Part shown: one piece after another, positions 26,551-37,500 of the stretch
Numbering within the stretch: the stretch's first letter is position 1
Layout of the letters: each line of letters begins with the position of its first letter
Assembly (NCBI GenBank): GCA_004014935.1
Contig: CP025322.1
Coordinates: forward strand, 2,604,001 to 2,668,000
Origin: Saccharomycopsis malanga
Lineage: Eukaryota > Ascomycota > Saccharomycetes > Ascoideales > Saccharomycopsidaceae
DNA length: 64,000 nucleotides
Reading direction: 5' to 3'
Notes under the pieces: model-generated
The model's input: only the letters and a program-made list of their open reading frames with translations
The model's database searches: none
What the model was told of the DNA's origin: nothing
Translations under genes and position numbers: made by a program

Positions 26551-27250
26551 TTTTTCTTGCTTTTTTAACCATAATTTTAATATGTTATGGGATTTAGTTC
26601 AGTTTATCCTCTCCGCTCCGTCTTTTATTAAAGATAATTCATTGTCTTTCGTTTGGTCATTTGAAATATTAATAATACCATTAATTTTTAAGAAATATTT
26701 ATCAGTGAGTTTTCCATCACTAGCCATGTGTTTCGAAGGTCAACAATCATATACTTCTAAATCGGACTTTCCTTGTGACTTAGGTTCATCAGCCATAAAT
26801 TTTTTTCTAATAAACACACTTATTTCGACGTAGGTTTTAACACCTATGATACCGATAGCAATGACAACTACAAAGTATCCATTGGTTTTGTTAGCGCACA
26901 CGTATAATACAGGATCACCTCCTCCAGCTGTTTCACAGAAGGAAGTATCAAAATTACGATCCATTAATAGCATTGTTACACCTGCTGATAATACAGGTAA
27001 TGATAATAATAATAAAAATGCAGTTATAAATAGTATGCGTTTTTAAACATTATTTCTGATTTTTCTATATCAATTCCTGATGGGTTCAGTAGTTCATTTT
27101 TTAATAAAAAAAATGAAGAAAATGATAAGTTTTGGTGGATGGGATTTTAGTACAGGACCCAATACTTGTAATATATTCAGAAGTTTAGCTAAAGCAAGTG
27201 AAGCAGAACAAACTCAATTTGCCTATAAATTAGTTAATTTATTAGAGGAA
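26551..27250 (-). pseudogene. nuclear insertion of mitochondrial DNA (cox1 exon plus intron ORF)
   Basis: On the minus strand about 27045-26902 encodes [42 protein letters not shown], a well-conserved internal segment of cytochrome c oxidase subunit 1. The frame then runs on through [13 protein letters not shown] and to about 26551 if TGA is read as Trp (two in-frame TGA), as in yeast mitochondria. This is the usual arrangement of an exon fused in frame to an intron-encoded ORF. Bases 27060-27250 hold another AT-rich coding-like piece (NEENDKFWWMGF, and FRSLAKASEAEQTQFAYKL in a second frame), probably also mitochondrial. It is not a functional nuclear gene. SINE copies abut both ends. Confidence 0.85.
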
Positions 27251-27251
27251 A

Positions 27252-27441
27252 TCCAATGGGCCCTTTGACTCAGTGGTCAGAGCTCTCGAAGAAGAGAAAA
27301 ACAAGACCTAACAGGAACATGGGTGAGCCATTTATGATCAAAAGGACATGATTGGGTTTTACCAAGTCCCCTTAGACATAGCGCGTATATACGAAACTGA
27401 TATGTACTGGGCTTGAAATATAAAGTTATTATTATTATTAT
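27252..27441 (+). mobile_element. SINE copy
   Basis: GGGCCCTTTGACTCAGTGG, TCAGAGCTCTCGAAGAAGAG, ACCTAACAGGAACATGGGTG, then the AGCCATTTATGATCAAAAGG variant replacing the B box, TTGGGTTTTACCAAGTCCCC, GATATGTACTGGGCTTGAAA and (ATT)n. A well-preserved member of the B-box-less subfamily (compare 42444 and 61962). Confidence 0.85.
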
Positions 27442-27444
27442 AAT

Positions 27445-28095
27445 CTTAATTAATTCAACACAACGTTTTCTTTACAGACTTTATAATTTTTATTAATTCA
27501 ATACAATATTTTCTCTACAGACTTTATTAATTCAATACACTTTTCTCTTTACAAACTTTCCAGTCTTTATTGATTCAACACAACATTTTCTTTACAAACT
27601 TTACAAACTTCATTGATTTGATACACTTTACTCAACTACTTTCTACAAGTACTGCTACTTGATAAACTATAAGATTATTATCATATATTAGACCAATATG
27701 TACTGGGCTTGAAATATAAGATTATTATTAAAACGATTTTCTTTACAAACTTTACAGACTTTATTAATTAAATACAACATTGTCTTTACAGACTTTACAA
27801 ACTTTATTGATTCAACACGACATTTTCATTACAAACTTTACAGACTTTATTAATTCAATACAACTTTTCTTTCCAATCTTTATTAATTCGATACAACATT
27901 TTCATTACAAACTTTACAGACTTTATCAATCAATACAACTTTTCTTTACAGACTTTCCAATCTTTCCAATCTTTCCAATCTTTCCAATCTTTCCAATCTT
28001 TCCAATCTTTCCAATCTTTCCAATCTTTATTAATTCAATACAACTTTTCTTTACCAACTTTCCAATCTTTATCAATTCAACACTTTTTACAAGTA
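27445..28095. repeat. degenerate tandem repeats including a 9-bp (TTTCCAATC)n array
   Basis: Imperfect units TTTACAAACTTTATTAATTC / AATACAACTTTTCT repeat about 12 times. A clean 9-bp array TTTCCAATC, about 8 units, lies at 27951-28026. A SINE tail (TGTACTGGGCTTGAAATATA, 27699-27718) is embedded. The Pro-Ile-Phe ORF across the array is a repeat artefact. Bases 28096-28286 are the EMP70 promoter, with no named site. Confidence 0.85.
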
Positions 28096-28286
28096 CCGCT
28101 ACTTACTAAACTACAAGATCATTATCATATAGACCAATCATACACTACTCCTTAAGGAATCACGCGACCGAAAAGGGGGAGGTGAAAAAGGCAGCGGGCG
28201 GATTTGTTGATCGTAAAATGTAGGAGAAAGCAATCTCTTTACGTATATAAACATCAATATAAAGCTATATAGAGGAAAAGCAGGCA

Positions 28287-30197
28287 ATGATTATATTAAA
28301 TTATTATTATTTGTACGCGGCGTTGTTTGTATGGCAGGCCCAAGGGTTCTATTTGCCCGGGGTTGCGCCAACAACGTATAAAAAGAATGACGATATTCAA
28401 TTATTGGTGAATCACATTACACCATCGAATATACATGCCATTTCCGAAAACGACAAAAGCATGTCTACGTTTGTATATTCGTTCGACTACTATTTTCCCA
28501 AGCTCCACTACTGCAAGCCCAAAGATGGCGAGCCGAAAGCACAGTCGGAGTCTTTGGGCGCCATTATCTTTGGAGACAGAATATTCAACTCGCCTTTTGA
28601 GATGAAAATGTTGGAAAATCGTAAATGTGTGAAATTGTGCTCCAGCACCTACTCCAAGTCAGACAGTTTGTTTGTCAACAAGCTCATACGGTCGGGATAC
28701 TACCACAATTGGATTATCGATGGGCTTCCTGCTGCCAAATTGTTGAGGGACCAGAGAACCCATTCCGACTTCTACGGGTCTGGATTCCCCATTGGTTTGA
28801 TCGACGACAACAACATGGGCTATTTGGCCAACCATTACGACATCAAAATCGAGTACCATCAGCGGGGCGACGACCAGTTCCGTATTGTTGGTGTTTCTGT
28901 AGAACCGTATTCCTTAAACCGTCAATTGCCGGACGACTCAAATGCCGACTATTGTGCCGTCGACGGCAAGTACGAGCCTGTTCTCTTGGACATCAGTAAG
29001 GACACCCAGGTCGACTTCAGCTACAGTGTCACTTTTGAGCCCTCCGAAACCGTATGGGCCACCAGATGGGACAAATACTTGCATGTCTATGATCCGAAGA
29101 TCCAGTGGTTCTCGTTGATCAACTTCTCCTTGATTGTGCTATGCTTGTCAATGGTCATTGGCCATATTTTGGTGAAAACCTTGCGCAACGACATTTTGAA
29201 ATACAACACCATAGATATCGATGACGACATCCAAGAGGAAAGCGGCTGGAAATTGGTCCATGGCGACGTGTTCAGAGCCCCGAAACAAAGGCTCTTGTTG
29301 TCGGTGGTTATTGGCAGCGGCTGCCAGTTGTTTTTGATGACTTTCACCACCATTCTCTTTGCTCTTTTGGGCTTGCTTTCTCCATCCAACAGAGGCGCCT
29401 TGTCCACCGTAATGTTCATTCTCTATGCCCTTTTCGGCTTTGTTGGCTCCTTTGTGTCCGGCTATATCTACAAGTTTTTCGACGGCGATAACTGGAAGCT
29501 CAACATGTTGTTGACTCCTTTGCTAGTCCCCGGCCTTTTGTTCCTAACCTTTATAGGCTTGAACTTCTTCCTTATCTTTGTAAAAAGCTCTGGCGCCATT
29601 CCAATAGGCACAATGTTCTCCATTGTTCTTATCTGGTTCCTAATCTCATTCCCGTTGGCTGTCTTGGGCTCGTTGTTGGCTTTGAAATTCAACAAGGGCT
29701 TGAGAAAACCCGTCAAAACAAACCAAATCCCTCGCCAGATTCCTATCCAGCCTTTCTACTTGAAAATCGCCATTGTTTCGTTAATCGCAGGCATCTTCCC
29801 CTTCGGCTCAATGGCTGTGGAAATCTACTTTATCTATTCCTCCATTTGGTTCAATAGAATATATTACATGTTTGGCTTTTTGTTCTTCTGTTTTCTGCTC
29901 ATGACAATCACCTGCTCCTTGATCACCATCCTCATGACTTATTACACCCTTTGTTTCGAAAACTACAAATGGCAATGGAGATCGTTCATCATTAGTGGAA
30001 GCTGTGCTGTGTACATCTTTATTCATTCCTTGTTCTTGATCAAATTGGACAGATTAAACGGTTTTACCAGCATCGTCCTATATTTGGGTTATTCTCTCAT
30101 GGTCAGCTTGTTGATGTTTGTTTTATGCGGCTCTATTGGCTTCTTATCCAGTTTGTTCTTTGTCAAGAAAATTTACTCCGAAATCAAGGTGGATTGA
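28287..30197 (+). CDS. EMP70: TM9-family protein (Emp70/Tmn)
   Basis: A 636-aa nonaspanin (TM9SF). An N-terminal signal peptide (about 1-20, ending near QGFYLPG), a roughly 260-residue lumenal domain with conserved FDYYFPKLHYCKP and Cys residues, then nine hydrophobic membrane segments from about 275 to the end. The C-terminus KIYSEIKVD carries the family's COPI-binding Golgi-retention signal. These Golgi/endosomal proteins act in protein sorting, adhesion and metal homeostasis. Yeast has three paralogues (EMP70, TMN2, TMN3); I use EMP70 as the closest family name, and paralogue identity is not settled. Start: the ATG at 28287 gives the signal peptide directly. Confidence 0.92.
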   Translation: MIILNYYYLYAALFVWQAQGFYLPGVAPTTYKKNDDIQLLVNHITPSNIHAISENDKSMSTFVYSFDYYFPKLHYCKPKDGEPKAQSESLGAIIFGDRIFNSPFEMKMLENRKCVKLCSSTYSKSDSLFVNKLIRSGYYHNWIIDGLPAAKLLRDQRTHSDFYGSGFPIGLIDDNNMGYLANHYDIKIEYHQRGDDQFRIVGVSVEPYSLNRQLPDDSNADYCAVDGKYEPVLLDISKDTQVDFSYSVTFEPSETVWATRWDKYLHVYDPKIQWFSLINFSLIVLCLSMVIGHILVKTLRNDILKYNTIDIDDDIQEESGWKLVHGDVFRAPKQRLLLSVVIGSGCQLFLMTFTTILFALLGLLSPSNRGALSTVMFILYALFGFVGSFVSGYIYKFFDGDNWKLNMLLTPLLVPGLLFLTFIGLNFFLIFVKSSGAIPIGTMFSIVLIWFLISFPLAVLGSLLALKFNKGLRKPVKTNQIPRQIPIQPFYLKIAIVSLIAGIFPFGSMAVEIYFIYSSIWFNRIYYMFGFLFFCFLLMTITCSLITILMTYYTLCFENYKWQWRSFIISGSCAVYIFIHSLFLIKLDRLNGFTSIVLYLGYSLMVSLLMFVLCGSIGFLSSLFFVKKIYSEIKVD

Positions 30198-30287
30198 CCT
30201 CATTTTTTCTAAAACTTATGGGACACTTTCAGCTCCGCTATGTTGAACTGCAAATACATGTTATTATTCTTGATTCAAGTAGGCTTG

Positions 30288-30322
30288 TAGCCACTGGATG
30301 GCTCAGTGGTTGGTACTAACAG
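30288..30322 (+). mobile_element. SINE 5'-end scrap
   Basis: AGCCACTGGATGGCTCAGTGG, then TTGGTAC: hairpin with A box (TGGCTCAGTGG) and shortened loop; no body follows. Confidence 0.5.
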
Positions 30323-30554
30323 GCAATATCATGCCAAAATTAAATGCTATTAGTCAATCAATCTGTAACGGTTTTAACCATATCATTATTGATTATACCA
30401 AACAATTGATATTTCTACATATTTACAATAGATTACGTATTTTTAAACTTTTCATAAAGTGCCTCAGCACGTTAGATAATTAAATTCAAAATCTCCAAAT
30501 ATACTCAATTTTGTTTATTATAGTTTTGAATACCAACAGCTCATTGCTTAACGA

Positions 30555-30965
30555 AAAACCCAAATACAATTTATTAATGGCAATAAAATCACTTTATAAA
30601 AAGCCAAAAAATGTGCTTTAATTTTGGCCGAAAAGGTGATTTATTAATGGCAATAAAATCACTTTATAAAAAGCCAAAATAGTATTTATAAAAGGCCAAC
30701 AAAGTGCTTTATTTATGGCCAACAAAGTGCTTGATTAACGACCAAAAAAGTGCTTGATTAACGATCAAAAAATTGATTTATTAATGGCGATAAAATTGCT
30801 TCATTAACGGCCAAAAAATTGATTTATTAATGGCGATAAAATTGCTTCATTAACGGCCAGAAAATCGCTTTATAAAAAGCCAAAATAGTGCTTTAATAAT
30901 AGCCAGTAAATCGCCAGTAAGTCGCACGAAAATCGCACGAAAATCGCTTTATTGGGTTATCATTT
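30555..30965. repeat. degenerate tandem repeat upstream of TRS85
   Basis: About 12 imperfect units built on TTATTAATGGC(A/G)ATAAAAT and GCTT(C/T)ATTAACGGCCAAAAAA. Longer exact duplicates are seen (TTTATTAATGGCAATAAAAT twice, at about 30569 and 30640). The rest of 30198-31194 has no gene. Confidence 0.8.
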
Positions 30966-31194
30966 TCAACTATATAGGACACCCCCAAAAGATCAACCTC
31001 CTAAAAAATGACAAGTACTAACAAAATAACAGTATAAAAGAGATTACAAGTGAATTTAAAAGGATAATCTCAGTAATATAACGATTTGATACGTTACTAA
31101 AGTAAACCAGGATTTTATGGTTTGGCTGGAAAAGCGTTTATGGCAAGAATTTGAATGAAATTATCAAGAAATACAAGTAAAAGTGTTGAGAACT

Positions 31195-33528
31195 ATGGTG
31201 AACAATTATTCTTCCCAAATATGTCATGATTTATTGCTTGAATCTTTATCCCCGAGTATTTCGATAGTGTCATCACAAAGTGCAGATGGATTCGCGTCGA
31301 AACTAGGCCATGATTCGTTTTATCATTTGATACGGCCGTTTGGCAGTGAATTAAAGTCTACGTTCAATATCAAGAACACACAGTTGATTACCAACAGTTA
31401 CAAGAGTTTTTCTGTAAGATTCACACGGTCTGTGGTGGATATGTTGACCATACAGCAGAACGACGAGCGGAATGGGTTTGAATTGTTTCGGATAGGGGAG
31501 CTAAACCAAGTAATGGAGAATCATGTGAAGATGATCGATACAAAGATCAAACATTTATTGAGAAATAGCAATGATAGAGGTGCAAACGACCAAGAAACAA
31601 GTACGAAAATCAACATGTATAAAAACTCATTGTATCCCAAATTAATATCTCAGATATACTCCAATCAGTTGATCTTACCTTTTGAAACGTTCAACCATCC
31701 TATTATCCATCTTATTGTGCTCACATCGCAAGACTCGGTGGCCAACATTAACGAAATATTGGCCCAAAACGGGTTGAACCGCAAGAAACATTTACTATTG
31801 AGTCCAGAGTTGCGGTCTTCGGAGTTTGTCAATGTTCCAGAGAATATTGAAGGAATTCCCGAATATCTAGACTTGTCCAGCGACGACGACTCGTTGATAT
31901 GTTTTTTGATCTTGGTAGACGAGCTTGTAGCAGGCGATGAGCAGAAATGTGTAGAATTGAAGTCGTATGTGAAGAAAAACTTTTATTATCCTTGTTTATC
32001 TCTAAAGCTCAACGACACTACGGGAAAGCCGTACGTTGAACAAGAACTGGTCTTGAAACCAGCGAATTACAAGTCCGTCAGAGAAGAATTGGAAGAAATC
32101 CAAACCAACAGAACTGGTCCATATTCGCACGTCTCTGAAAAAGATTACAGTAGCATACGAAATACGCTTGTAGAGTTGGTGAAATTGAATCTTATTCCTT
32201 TTATGGAAAAAAAGATCTCCTATTGGGACGATTTGTACATCCAGCCTCGTAAATCAATCACCAATCGGTTTTTTTCCGCCTCCAAACGCTACTTTTCAGC
32301 AGGTTCAGCATCCCATGGCTATTTCTCAGGAAACTCGCCAGTAGTTGGCTCCAAACCGTATTCTCCCAAAGAAACACCGGCAAGCGGTGCCTTTGATTTG
32401 ACCACTGGCTATTATAAACACAACAGCCCGGAAAACATTATCAGAAAGTTGGCTGATTGGGCATTCATGTTGAAAGATTACAAGTATGCTTATTCCACCT
32501 ACGATTTGTTGAAAAAAGACTTCAACACCGACAAGGCCTGGACGTACTTTGCCTCGTGCCAGGAAATGGCAGCTTTGTCACTATTGTTTGAGTTTATCAG
32601 TGGCCAGACGTCCTCTTCTACTGGTTATTACAACTCCATAAAACAACGGTTAGAACTGGTTTTCCAGATTATAGATTCCGCCAACTACAACTTCTTATCC
32701 AGATGCAATCTTCGCTCCTTTTCGTTGCGATTCCAATTGACAATCTCCGAGTTGTTCAATTGCTTGAAAATCAACACCTTCTCGGAATTGAACAGCGGCT
32801 CCAACATCTCCTATTCTTCAACATATCTATATTACAATAATATATACTCGATCAAATATTTGAACGACATCATTGCCTTCAAGTTGTTGAACTACAATCT
32901 CGTCGACACCCCTAAAAGAACCTATTCCGAAGAACGCTCCTATTATATTCTCAAAGCCTTGGTCATGGAGAGAATCAGCTACAGTTATTCAGTCTTCCTC
33001 TTCAACCACTCCAAATATTCCATTTTATTAGATCGAGGGCTTTTAACTAATACTGGTGACATGACCTATGTTTCTGCCACACTGCCAAAAGATAAAAAGC
33101 CGGTTACCATTTTCAAAAAAGACCAAAACGACGACGAAATCAAAAACCCCTACAAGTTGGAAAAACCAAACTTGGCAGTCATGGGTCTCACCCGCTACAG
33201 AAAAGCTGGTTTTTGGCTATTATTGTCCCTGAATCAATGGAATCATTTGGACAATTCCATCCAGTTGAAACTAAATATAGATAAAGCCCTTGAATACGTC
33301 TATGGATTCGAACATGAGAAAAACCACACTACGCAATGGTTACATCGTGTTGATGGACTTTTGGGCAGGTTTATCAAGAGTTGTGATGAAAATTTAAACG
33401 TTTATATTGATAGTCCTATTGAAACTTCCATTGGAATTAGTCAACCAAAATCTCAACAGGAACCTGTTGAAATGCCCCATACAAAATCTCAACAGGAACA
33501 TGTTGAACTGCCCCCTACAGAGGATTAA
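31195..33528 (+). CDS. TRS85: TRAPPIII subunit Trs85
   Basis: A 777-aa protein of the Trs85/TRAPPC8 family, the subunit that defines TRAPPIII, the Ypt1 guanine-exchange complex acting in autophagy and early endosome-Golgi traffic. Diagnostic segments are LSPSISIVSS and DSFYHLIRPFGSE at the N-terminus, and IIRKLADWAFMLKDYKYAY, STYDLLKKDFNTDKAW, FASCQEMAALSLLF near residues 415-470. I start at the ATG at 31195 (MVNNYSSQICHDLLLESLSP). The last 40 residues hold a short duplicated stretch (KSQQE-VE-P twice). A degenerate minisatellite lies just upstream. ATG17 in the same window also acts in autophagy, but the genes are 27 kb apart. Confidence 0.92.
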   Translation: MVNNYSSQICHDLLLESLSPSISIVSSQSADGFASKLGHDSFYHLIRPFGSELKSTFNIKNTQLITNSYKSFSVRFTRSVVDMLTIQQNDERNGFELFRIGELNQVMENHVKMIDTKIKHLLRNSNDRGANDQETSTKINMYKNSLYPKLISQIYSNQLILPFETFNHPIIHLIVLTSQDSVANINEILAQNGLNRKKHLLLSPELRSSEFVNVPENIEGIPEYLDLSSDDDSLICFLILVDELVAGDEQKCVELKSYVKKNFYYPCLSLKLNDTTGKPYVEQELVLKPANYKSVREELEEIQTNRTGPYSHVSEKDYSSIRNTLVELVKLNLIPFMEKKISYWDDLYIQPRKSITNRFFSASKRYFSAGSASHGYFSGNSPVVGSKPYSPKETPASGAFDLTTGYYKHNSPENIIRKLADWAFMLKDYKYAYSTYDLLKKDFNTDKAWTYFASCQEMAALSLLFEFISGQTSSSTGYYNSIKQRLELVFQIIDSANYNFLSRCNLRSFSLRFQLTISELFNCLKINTFSELNSGSNISYSSTYLYYNNIYSIKYLNDIIAFKLLNYNLVDTPKRTYSEERSYYILKALVMERISYSYSVFLFNHSKYSILLDRGLLTNTGDMTYVSATLPKDKKPVTIFKKDQNDDEIKNPYKLEKPNLAVMGLTRYRKAGFWLLLSLNQWNHLDNSIQLKLNIDKALEYVYGFEHEKNHTTQWLHRVDGLLGRFIKSCDENLNVYIDSPIETSIGISQPKSQQEPVEMPHTKSQQEHVELPPTED

Positions 33529-33614
33529 CAGTTTTAAGAAATAATAATACCTCTTATAGATCACATCTTTGCATCTTTTTAATATCTATGTAAAATATAT
33601 GATAAATAGACAAT

Positions 33615-34041
33615 CTACTTGATTTCATCAAAATCCACATGCACAGGAAACGAAAACCCCATCAACTTACATGTATCTCTAAATTGATTTTGTCCCATGG
33701 CTAAAAGATAGCGTTTATGGTCTCTGTCAGTGACGTTTTGCGAAACCATAAACTCTCCTTTGGCATACTCTATGAGTTCGTCCGACACCTTTTTGTCAGG
33801 TGCCTCTAAACTACTGGTTAGCTTATAAACCAGATGGTTTTTCTCTATATATCAACAACTTACGCTTCGAAACCCTTACAATTGCTCTGTATAGCTTGAA
33901 AATTCTCCGTTTGAACATGAAATCTTCCAACGAGAGCAATGGCTTGCCCTCAAACGTCCTTCTACGTTTAGGCTTAGGCTTTGTTGCTGTAGAATAACAT
34001 GCTCGCCACAAATAACTATCAAATCCCCTTGATAGTTTCAT
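33615..34041 (-). CDS. mitochondrial LYR-motif protein (LYRM2-like), two exons
   Basis: The spliced product is 122 aa: exon 1 is 33864-34041 and exon 2 is 33615-33805. The 58-nt intron has a GTAAGT donor, GCTAAC branch and TTTAG acceptor; only this acceptor keeps the frame, giving RVSK-QAPDKKVSDELIEYA. The N-terminus MKLSRGFDSYLWRACYSTAT is a likely mitochondrial presequence. SLEDFMFKRRIFKLYRAIVR holds the LYR tripeptide in the typical helix, and LLAMGQNQFRDTCKLMGF matches the second conserved helix of LYRM2-type proteins. LYR proteins bind mitochondrial acyl-carrier protein and help assemble respiratory complexes or Fe-S proteins; the exact client is unknown. It converges with TRS85. Confidence 0.82.
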
Positions 34042-34175
34042 TTTGTAGTAGCTTCATCCTACTCATGGTTAACTTGTACAACCCAAAATCTTTCATTACT
34101 ACTGAAAATTATAGATGATTATGAGCACTCACAACTAGTGTATGGGAAGCAATTTGCCAAAAGATTTCAAGAAAA

Positions 34176-34246
34176 GCGTGGATGGTTTAGTGGTAAAATT
34201 CAACGTTGCCATCGTTGAGCCCCGGGTTCGATTCCCGGTCTACGCA
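34176..34246 (+). tRNA. tRNA-Gly(GCC)
   Basis: A 71-nt intronless tRNA. Acceptor GCGTGGA/TCTACGC, discriminator A, A box TGGTTTAGTGG, anticodon loop with GCC in TTGCCAT, T-arm CCGGGTTCGATTCCCGG. Nearly identical to S. cerevisiae tRNA-Gly(GCC) outside the acceptor. A T-rich terminator follows at 34254-34263. Confidence 0.97.
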
Positions 34247-34539
34247 TTTTGAATTTTTTTTTTAACATATTTCATTTAGATAAGCCAATTTAGGCAAGAT
34301 TGTATTGATTAATTAGATGCGCAGGTTTAGGCTGGATTTAGCGAGTGGCAAGAGTTGTGTAGAATATAGTAACAAATTGGGCGTGTCGAGGTTACGTAAG
34401 AGGAAATACGCGTTCACCATTAATTAAGATTCTATGCCATTGAGCCGAGCGGACTTAAGTATTATGGTATAAATATATATGTATTTATAAGAGCGGCTTT
34501 CAAAACAAGTGTTGGACGAGTGCAAAAACGTTGGATAAG
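34247..34539. other. Lon promoter region
   Basis: Between tRNA-Gly and the Lon gene. TATAAATATATATG at 34471-34484 could be a TATA element. No other feature is recognised. Confidence 0.4.
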
Positions 34540-37500
34540 ATGACAGAGGCGGTTCCGCATATACTGTTGGTGTTGCCTACGGTTCAGTTGAGCCATTTGG
34601 CAAGCGATCCGCATTTGGTGTTGGTTCCTGAGATTTTGTATAAAATTACGGTGGCAAAGGATGTTGGGATGCGGCTTTTGGGCAGCTATAAGCTACTAAT
34701 TGAAGAGAAGTATGGGTCTGAGGAGTCTGTTTTCGCCCAGGTGATAAGGGGGATTAGTTCTGGCGGGCTGATTTCGCAAAAAGCGCTTGAAGATATCGAG
34801 GAGTTGAAAGGAGTGTTTCTTAACAGAAAGAACCATATAATACATAAGGAAGGGGGTAATTATCATGATAATTCGGTAGTTATGAGCGATAAGGAGCCTT
34901 GGCTATTACTAGGGGTTCTATCAAGAGACGGAAACATGTCTACAGTTTGTAGGATCACCAACATTAGCAATGCTTCTTCAGGAAGCTCTACCATGACGAT
35001 GTTTTTCAAGGCGTTGGCTAGGGGTGTTGTAAACGGTAAAGTCGTAGACAGAGGAGTTGTAAATGCCCAGGAGAACAACGGGGAGTATATGGAGATGGAA
35101 ACAGATGTGTATTTCAATGATCTATTTGTAACCAACGTAGCTACGGAATCTGCTTTAGCTATGACCAATGATCAATTGTATTGGGTTTTCACAACGTTTG
35201 TTAGCGAGACCAACCTGATGTTCCACAACATTGCTTCGTTCAAAAACATATACAAGGATAACTTGAGCTCTGCGTACAAGTTGCTTGTTAGACTTTCCCC
35301 TGTAGCCAGCGTCTTGTTTGCCTTGCTAGAGAAGGACAGGGCCTTGGAAAAGGTCCAGAAGATCTACAGACAGGTGTTTGAGGAGATCCGTATGAAGAAA
35401 TCCGCAGAAGCGTTGGAATTGGACGTAGGAAACAAACATCACGTTCTACGGGACTCTGGGACGTCCATGTTGAGTCTCTTTGCCAGAGACAAAAGCCACT
35501 CTGTGGTCAGCTCAAAGGAAAACCACACCAAGGTGTTTGTTTTGGTGTCCATCTTGCGATTGTACGATCTCATTGTAAGTTTGCTACCTATATCTGCAGA
35601 CCGCAAGTACCAGTTTTTGTCGTGTGTCGACTGGCCCACGCGTGTTACCAAAGAAGGGCCTGCGATATTGAGTAGCTTCAACAGTGTCTTGCTTTCTTTC
35701 CTGGACAACTACGACTTTATCATGAAAGACTTTGTCAAAGGAGCCGACGACAAGGACAAACTCAAGTTGGTTGTGAACCATTTGACCACTTTGAAACAGT
35801 TGATGGAAAACATCAATAAAAAGGCACCGAAAACCGTTCAAAAGAACGATGTTGAGGACGAGGAGCCTGACGAATCAATGCGCAAGTTACGTAGGTTCTA
35901 CAAGCTTTTGACAGCCAAGGATTCGCCAATAGACGTGAGTTTTGACGGGAAGAAACTCATCAAGAAAGATTTTGAGCGGTTGTTCAAGATGACAAAGTCA
36001 CCCATGGCGAAAAACAGCTCGGAATACCAGGTGTTGATCAATTATTTGGAAATTGTAATGGACTTGCCCTGGTCTGTAGACGAGTCTGCCAATAAACTTG
36101 TTGACTTGAAAACCGCAGAAAAACAGTTGGACGACGACCATTACGGCCTACGGAACGTGAAAAACAGGCTTGTGGAGTATTTGGGGGTTCTCAACTTGTA
36201 TTATAAGGTGGAGCAGTACAAACAGGAGTCAAAGAAACAAAACGACATTGTGCTTTCCACCCAGACGGCTTGCACAGCCAGAAAAAACAAGTTCAACGTG
36301 GCAAAATCACCTATATTGTGTTTGGCTGGCCCACCAGGAGTAGGCAAGACGTCTTTGGCCAAGTCTGTGGCCACGGCATTGGGCCGCAAGTTCCAGCGGA
36401 TTTCGTTGGGGGGAATAAGCGACGAGGCAGAAATACGAGGCCATAGAAGAACATATGTGGGTGCCATGCCAGGAGTTGTCGTGTCTGCGCTAAGAAAGGC
36501 CAAAACATTGAACCCGGTGATATTATTGGACGAAATCGATAAAATCAGCAGCAATGCTGCGTCTCGGGGCGACCCCTCCGCAGCAATGCTAGAAGTGTTG
36601 GATCCAGAACAGAATTCTAGCTTCAACGACCATTATTTGGGGTTTCCCATCGACTTGTCCCAGGTATTGTTCTTCTGCACTGCTAACGATTTGTCCAGAA
36701 TGCATCCGGCCTTGATGGACCGCATGGAAGTCATCCACTTGTCCGGATACAATTATCTAGACAAAATCAAGATTGTCGAGAACCATTTGTTGCCCAAACA
36801 ATTGACGAAAAACAGCTTGCCCCACAATGCTGTCAAATTGGACCCAAACTGTATCTTGAAAATCGTCACCGAATACACCCATTCAGAGGCTGGAATCCGC
36901 AATCTCGAACGCCAGATCTCCACTCTATGTCGCAACAAAGCTCTTGAATTGTCTAACCAAATCTCCCGTTTCACAAAAGAGACCGTCCTGGGTTCTGTAT
37001 TGCCGGAAAACTACTGTCCAATAGTCACAGAGGAGGACTTGCCCACCTATCTAGGAATTCCGACCTCCTACCAGGCCATGCAGCAGAACCAGATTGTCCA
37101 CTCCAAGTTCTCAGAACGGTTTGGCATTGTCAATGGATTGAGCTACAACTCCGACGGAACGGGCGGCACTCTTCTTTTTGAAACAGTGGCCATTCCTTCC
37201 ACAGATAAAAAACCATCGTTCACCATGACTGGCAAATTGGGCGACGTGCTCACCGAAAGCGCCAGAATTGCCATTTCGCTTGTCCAGTTGATACTATCCA
37301 AAAACTTGCTCTTTGTAAACCCAGACCCTAATTCTGTCAGCTGCTACAAAGCCCTAGAAACCTTGCAGACACACCAAATCCATTTACATGCTCCTGAAGG
37401 CGCCATTTCGAAAGACGGCCCCAGTGCAGGCATCACCATCACCTTGGCGTTGCTCTCCTTGCTCCTACAAAAGCCCGTCGACAGCCACATTGCCATGACA

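Noticed and set aside
26551-27046. A functional nuclear COX1-like gene
   Set aside because: Only an internal exon piece is present, and the frame needs mitochondrial TGA=Trp.
27780-28109. 109-aa ORF with Pro-Ile-Phe repeats
   Set aside because: Produced by the 9-bp TTTCCAATC array in a non-coding repeat region.
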